Assembly (NCBI GenBank): GCA_035771165.1
Contig: JAWNZC010000352.1
Coordinates: forward strand, 176,001-240,000
Source of the DNA: Paragorgia papillata
Lineage: Eukaryota > Cnidaria > Anthozoa > Scleralcyonacea > Coralliidae
Length of the DNA: 64,000 bases
Direction: 5' to 3'
In this document: positions 62,601 through 64,000 of the stretch, one piece after another
Numbering within the stretch: the stretch's first letter is position 1
Layout of the letters: each line of letters starts with the position of its first letter
Program-made: the position numbers and the translations under genes
The notes under the pieces: generated by a model
Databases searched by the model: none
What the model was told of the DNA's origin: nothing
What the model saw: only the letters and a program-made list of their open reading frames with translations

Positions 62601-63855
62601 TTCCAAGAATATTTGACAATGAAGAGAAAACTGGCTCTGTAGCAAAAGCCAAACTGTCCCTTAATTTTTAGAGAAAAAAACATAATGAAATTACTATAAT
62701 GACAAAAATAACCACACACACAAGCAACAAATAGTGTGCATTATTGTACAGTGCAGTATGGTACACTTATATAGTACACTAGAATATCATACAGTAACAG
62801 TATGGTATGTACAATACAGTACAGTATGGTATAGTACAGTACAACATAGTGCAGTATGGTATGGTACAATGTAGCACTGAGTATGGTATGGTTCATTATA
62901 GTATGGTACAGTATGGTATGGTACAGTACAGTATGGTGTGGTACAGTACAGTACGGTACAGTACAGTACAATATGGTACAGTACAGCATGGTACAGTACA
63001 GTATGGTACAGTACAGTACAATATGGTACAGTACAGCATGGTACAGTACAGTATGGTATAGTGTGGTACAGTACAGTACATTACAGTATGGTATGGTTCA
63101 TTATAGTATGGTACAGTACAGTATGGTGTGGTACAGTACAATATGGTACAGTACAGCATGGTACAGTACAGTATGGTATAGTGTGGTACAGTACATTACA
63201 GTATGGTATTGGTACTGAGTACAGTATGGTATTGGTACAGTACAGTATGGTATTGGTACATTATTCTACAGTATGGTATGGTGCAGTACAGTATGGTATG
63301 CTACCGTACAGTGTGCTACAGTACAGTATATTGGTATGGTTCAGTACAGTATGGCATGGTACAGTACAATATACTCAAGGTTTTCATGGCAACAGACATG
63401 CCTACCGTGACTCCTCTAAAGGATGTTGTACAACCAATAACCTTGGATGTCGTAATCGTGCCAGATGTGTAGGACCAGCTTTCATAGTCTCAAGTATTAA
63501 TTCAGATGCCCTCTTCTCCGTTTTCTCCAAGATTTTCTTTTCAAACACAAACACAGACACTTCCTAGAATATTCAAAATAATTATGATAGAATTATATTT
63601 TTATTATATACAAATCTCATATTTTGCAATTAGTAATTAAGTTAATTTATTTTGTCATAAGTTATAATCTTAGATATCAACTGTACTGAGTACCTGACCA
63701 GTTGTTTTCTTTCGTCCATCATAAATTTTCCATAAATTTCCTGGTCCAAAACTGCCCATCTGTGTTCCAATTTCATATTCACGACACACAGGATTACCAA
63801 TAACAGAATTTACAGTCGAGCTCACCGTTTTCTTCAAACGATCAAACATACTCAT
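56667..63855 (-). CDS. SCYL2: SCY1-like pseudokinase 2, 19 exons, with one frame break
   Basis: Exons: 63855-63694, 63563-63406, 62659-62561, 62304-62260, 62146-62000, 61572-61357, 61194-61081, 60973-60848, 60462-60286, 60175-60053, 59654-59541, 59359-59227, 58822-58704, 58561-58461, 58294-58188, 58027-57981, 57786-57345, 57174-56980 and 56824-56667 (TGA). That gives about 927 residues, like human SCYL2 (929). The pseudokinase domain has HGN instead of HRD (RLHGNLTTESVVITKN) and no DFG (WKVAGLYFSK). HEAT-like repeats follow, with strongly conserved blocks (MIPFVLPNVLLIAENCT, VRVNCLVCLGKIMEFLDK), then a Ser/Asn/Gln/Met-rich tail ending NTDLLDIFG, corresponding to the family's terminal DLKDLFG. 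SCYL2 acts in clathrin and AP-2 mediated vesicle traffic. Exon 3 needs one missing base around 62587-62594 to join its two homologous halves. Confidence 0.9.
59690..60040. repeat. CACCAT/CATCAC microsatellite filling an SCYL2 intron
   Basis: Almost continuous imperfect (CAY)n array that makes up nearly the whole 398-bp intron between exons at 60053 and 59654. The resulting poly-His and Gly/Asp-rich frames are artefacts. Confidence 0.95.
60538..60670. repeat. 5S-like SINE fragment in an SCYL2 intron
   Basis: GGCTGCATGTGTGGCACATT and GTGCCGTCTCTCGCCGCTGA with AGTTAAGCCCGG resemble the first half of the 5S-derived SINEs at 20.9 and 28.3 kb. The second half is absent or replaced. Low similarity, so tentative. 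Confidence 0.35.
61628..61935. repeat. 15-bp GTCCGTCTATCGTGG minisatellite in an SCYL2 intron
   Basis: About 20 copies of GGTCCGTCTATCGTG with few substitutions, in the intron between the exons ending at 62000 and starting at 61572. Length a multiple of three keeps false frames open (SVYRG repeats). Confidence 0.95.
62745..63375. repeat. GGTACAGTACAGTAT minisatellite in an SCYL2 intron
   Basis: About 40 imperfect copies of 10-15-base units (GGTACAGTACAGTAT, GGTATGGTACA) occupying most of the intron between exons 2 and 3. Higher-order repetition is visible: a block around 62935-63060 recurs at 63061-63190. Confidence 0.95.
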
Positions 63856-64000
63856 TTTGATCTGAGTTCTGATGTCTTCCAATCAATCACTTCATCTTGT
63901 AAAAGCCTAGCACATACTTAGTAGTAGGCCTCGATCAGTCAATCTGACCATGGATATCTTCTGAGTCTGTCTACGATCTCACAATATTATTAAAGACAAA
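63856..64000. other. SCYL2 5' region
   Basis: Upstream of the chosen start at 63855 there is another in-frame ATG at 63882 (MEDIRTQIK), less like the family N-terminus. The remainder is presumed 5' untranslated region and promoter, truncated by the window end. Confidence 0.45.

Noticed and set aside
62741..63567. Several long Tyr/Ser/Val-rich frames on both strands
   Set aside because: They arise from the GTACAGTAT minisatellite; both strands are open, as expected for a repeat and not for a gene.

Overview
The window is nuclear DNA from an animal. It is AT-rich, its genes are split by GT-AG introns, and it carries many palindromic transposon remnants. It encodes animal genes (SCYL2, UHMK1, an ETS factor, mitochondrial MRPL28) and secreted proteins mixing EGF, ILEI-like, discoidin and collagen modules. 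Domain mix and repeat style suggest an early-branching marine animal, most likely an anthozoan cnidarian. This is inference, and a sponge or another marine invertebrate is not excluded.

Layout. 0-12 kb: a PTB-domain protein (+), a small cysteine-rich secreted peptide in three exons (+), a short collagen-like secreted protein (-), then an intronless secreted SAM/EGF/coiled-coil protein (-), separated by inverted-repeat elements. 13.7-15.6 kb: an almost perfect 1.94-kb fold-back element. 16-25 kb: a B-box/bromodomain gene (-), SINE/LINE debris, intronless UHMK1 (+) and two-exon MRPL28 (+). 26-27 kb: the last two exons of an ETS factor (-). 27-42 kb: essentially a transposon graveyard, with MITEs, a 5S-derived SINE, two hAT-like elements with target duplications, and a decayed gene with a 2A-like peptide next to a cysteine-protease-like region. 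42.6-50.6 kb: a 14-exon gene (-), about 1052 residues, for a previously unfamiliar secreted multidomain protein. 54-56 kb: an intronless membrane-anchored condensation/acyltransferase-fold protein with a lost catalytic motif (+). 56.7-63.9 kb: SCYL2 (-) in 19 exons.

The genes do not form an operon or obvious pathway. The housekeeping genes are independent neighbours. The secreted proteins share an extracellular-matrix or secreted-ligand character but no demonstrable joint function. Exon boundaries were placed by hand from splice consensus, reading-phase continuity and family homology recalled from memory. No search was run.
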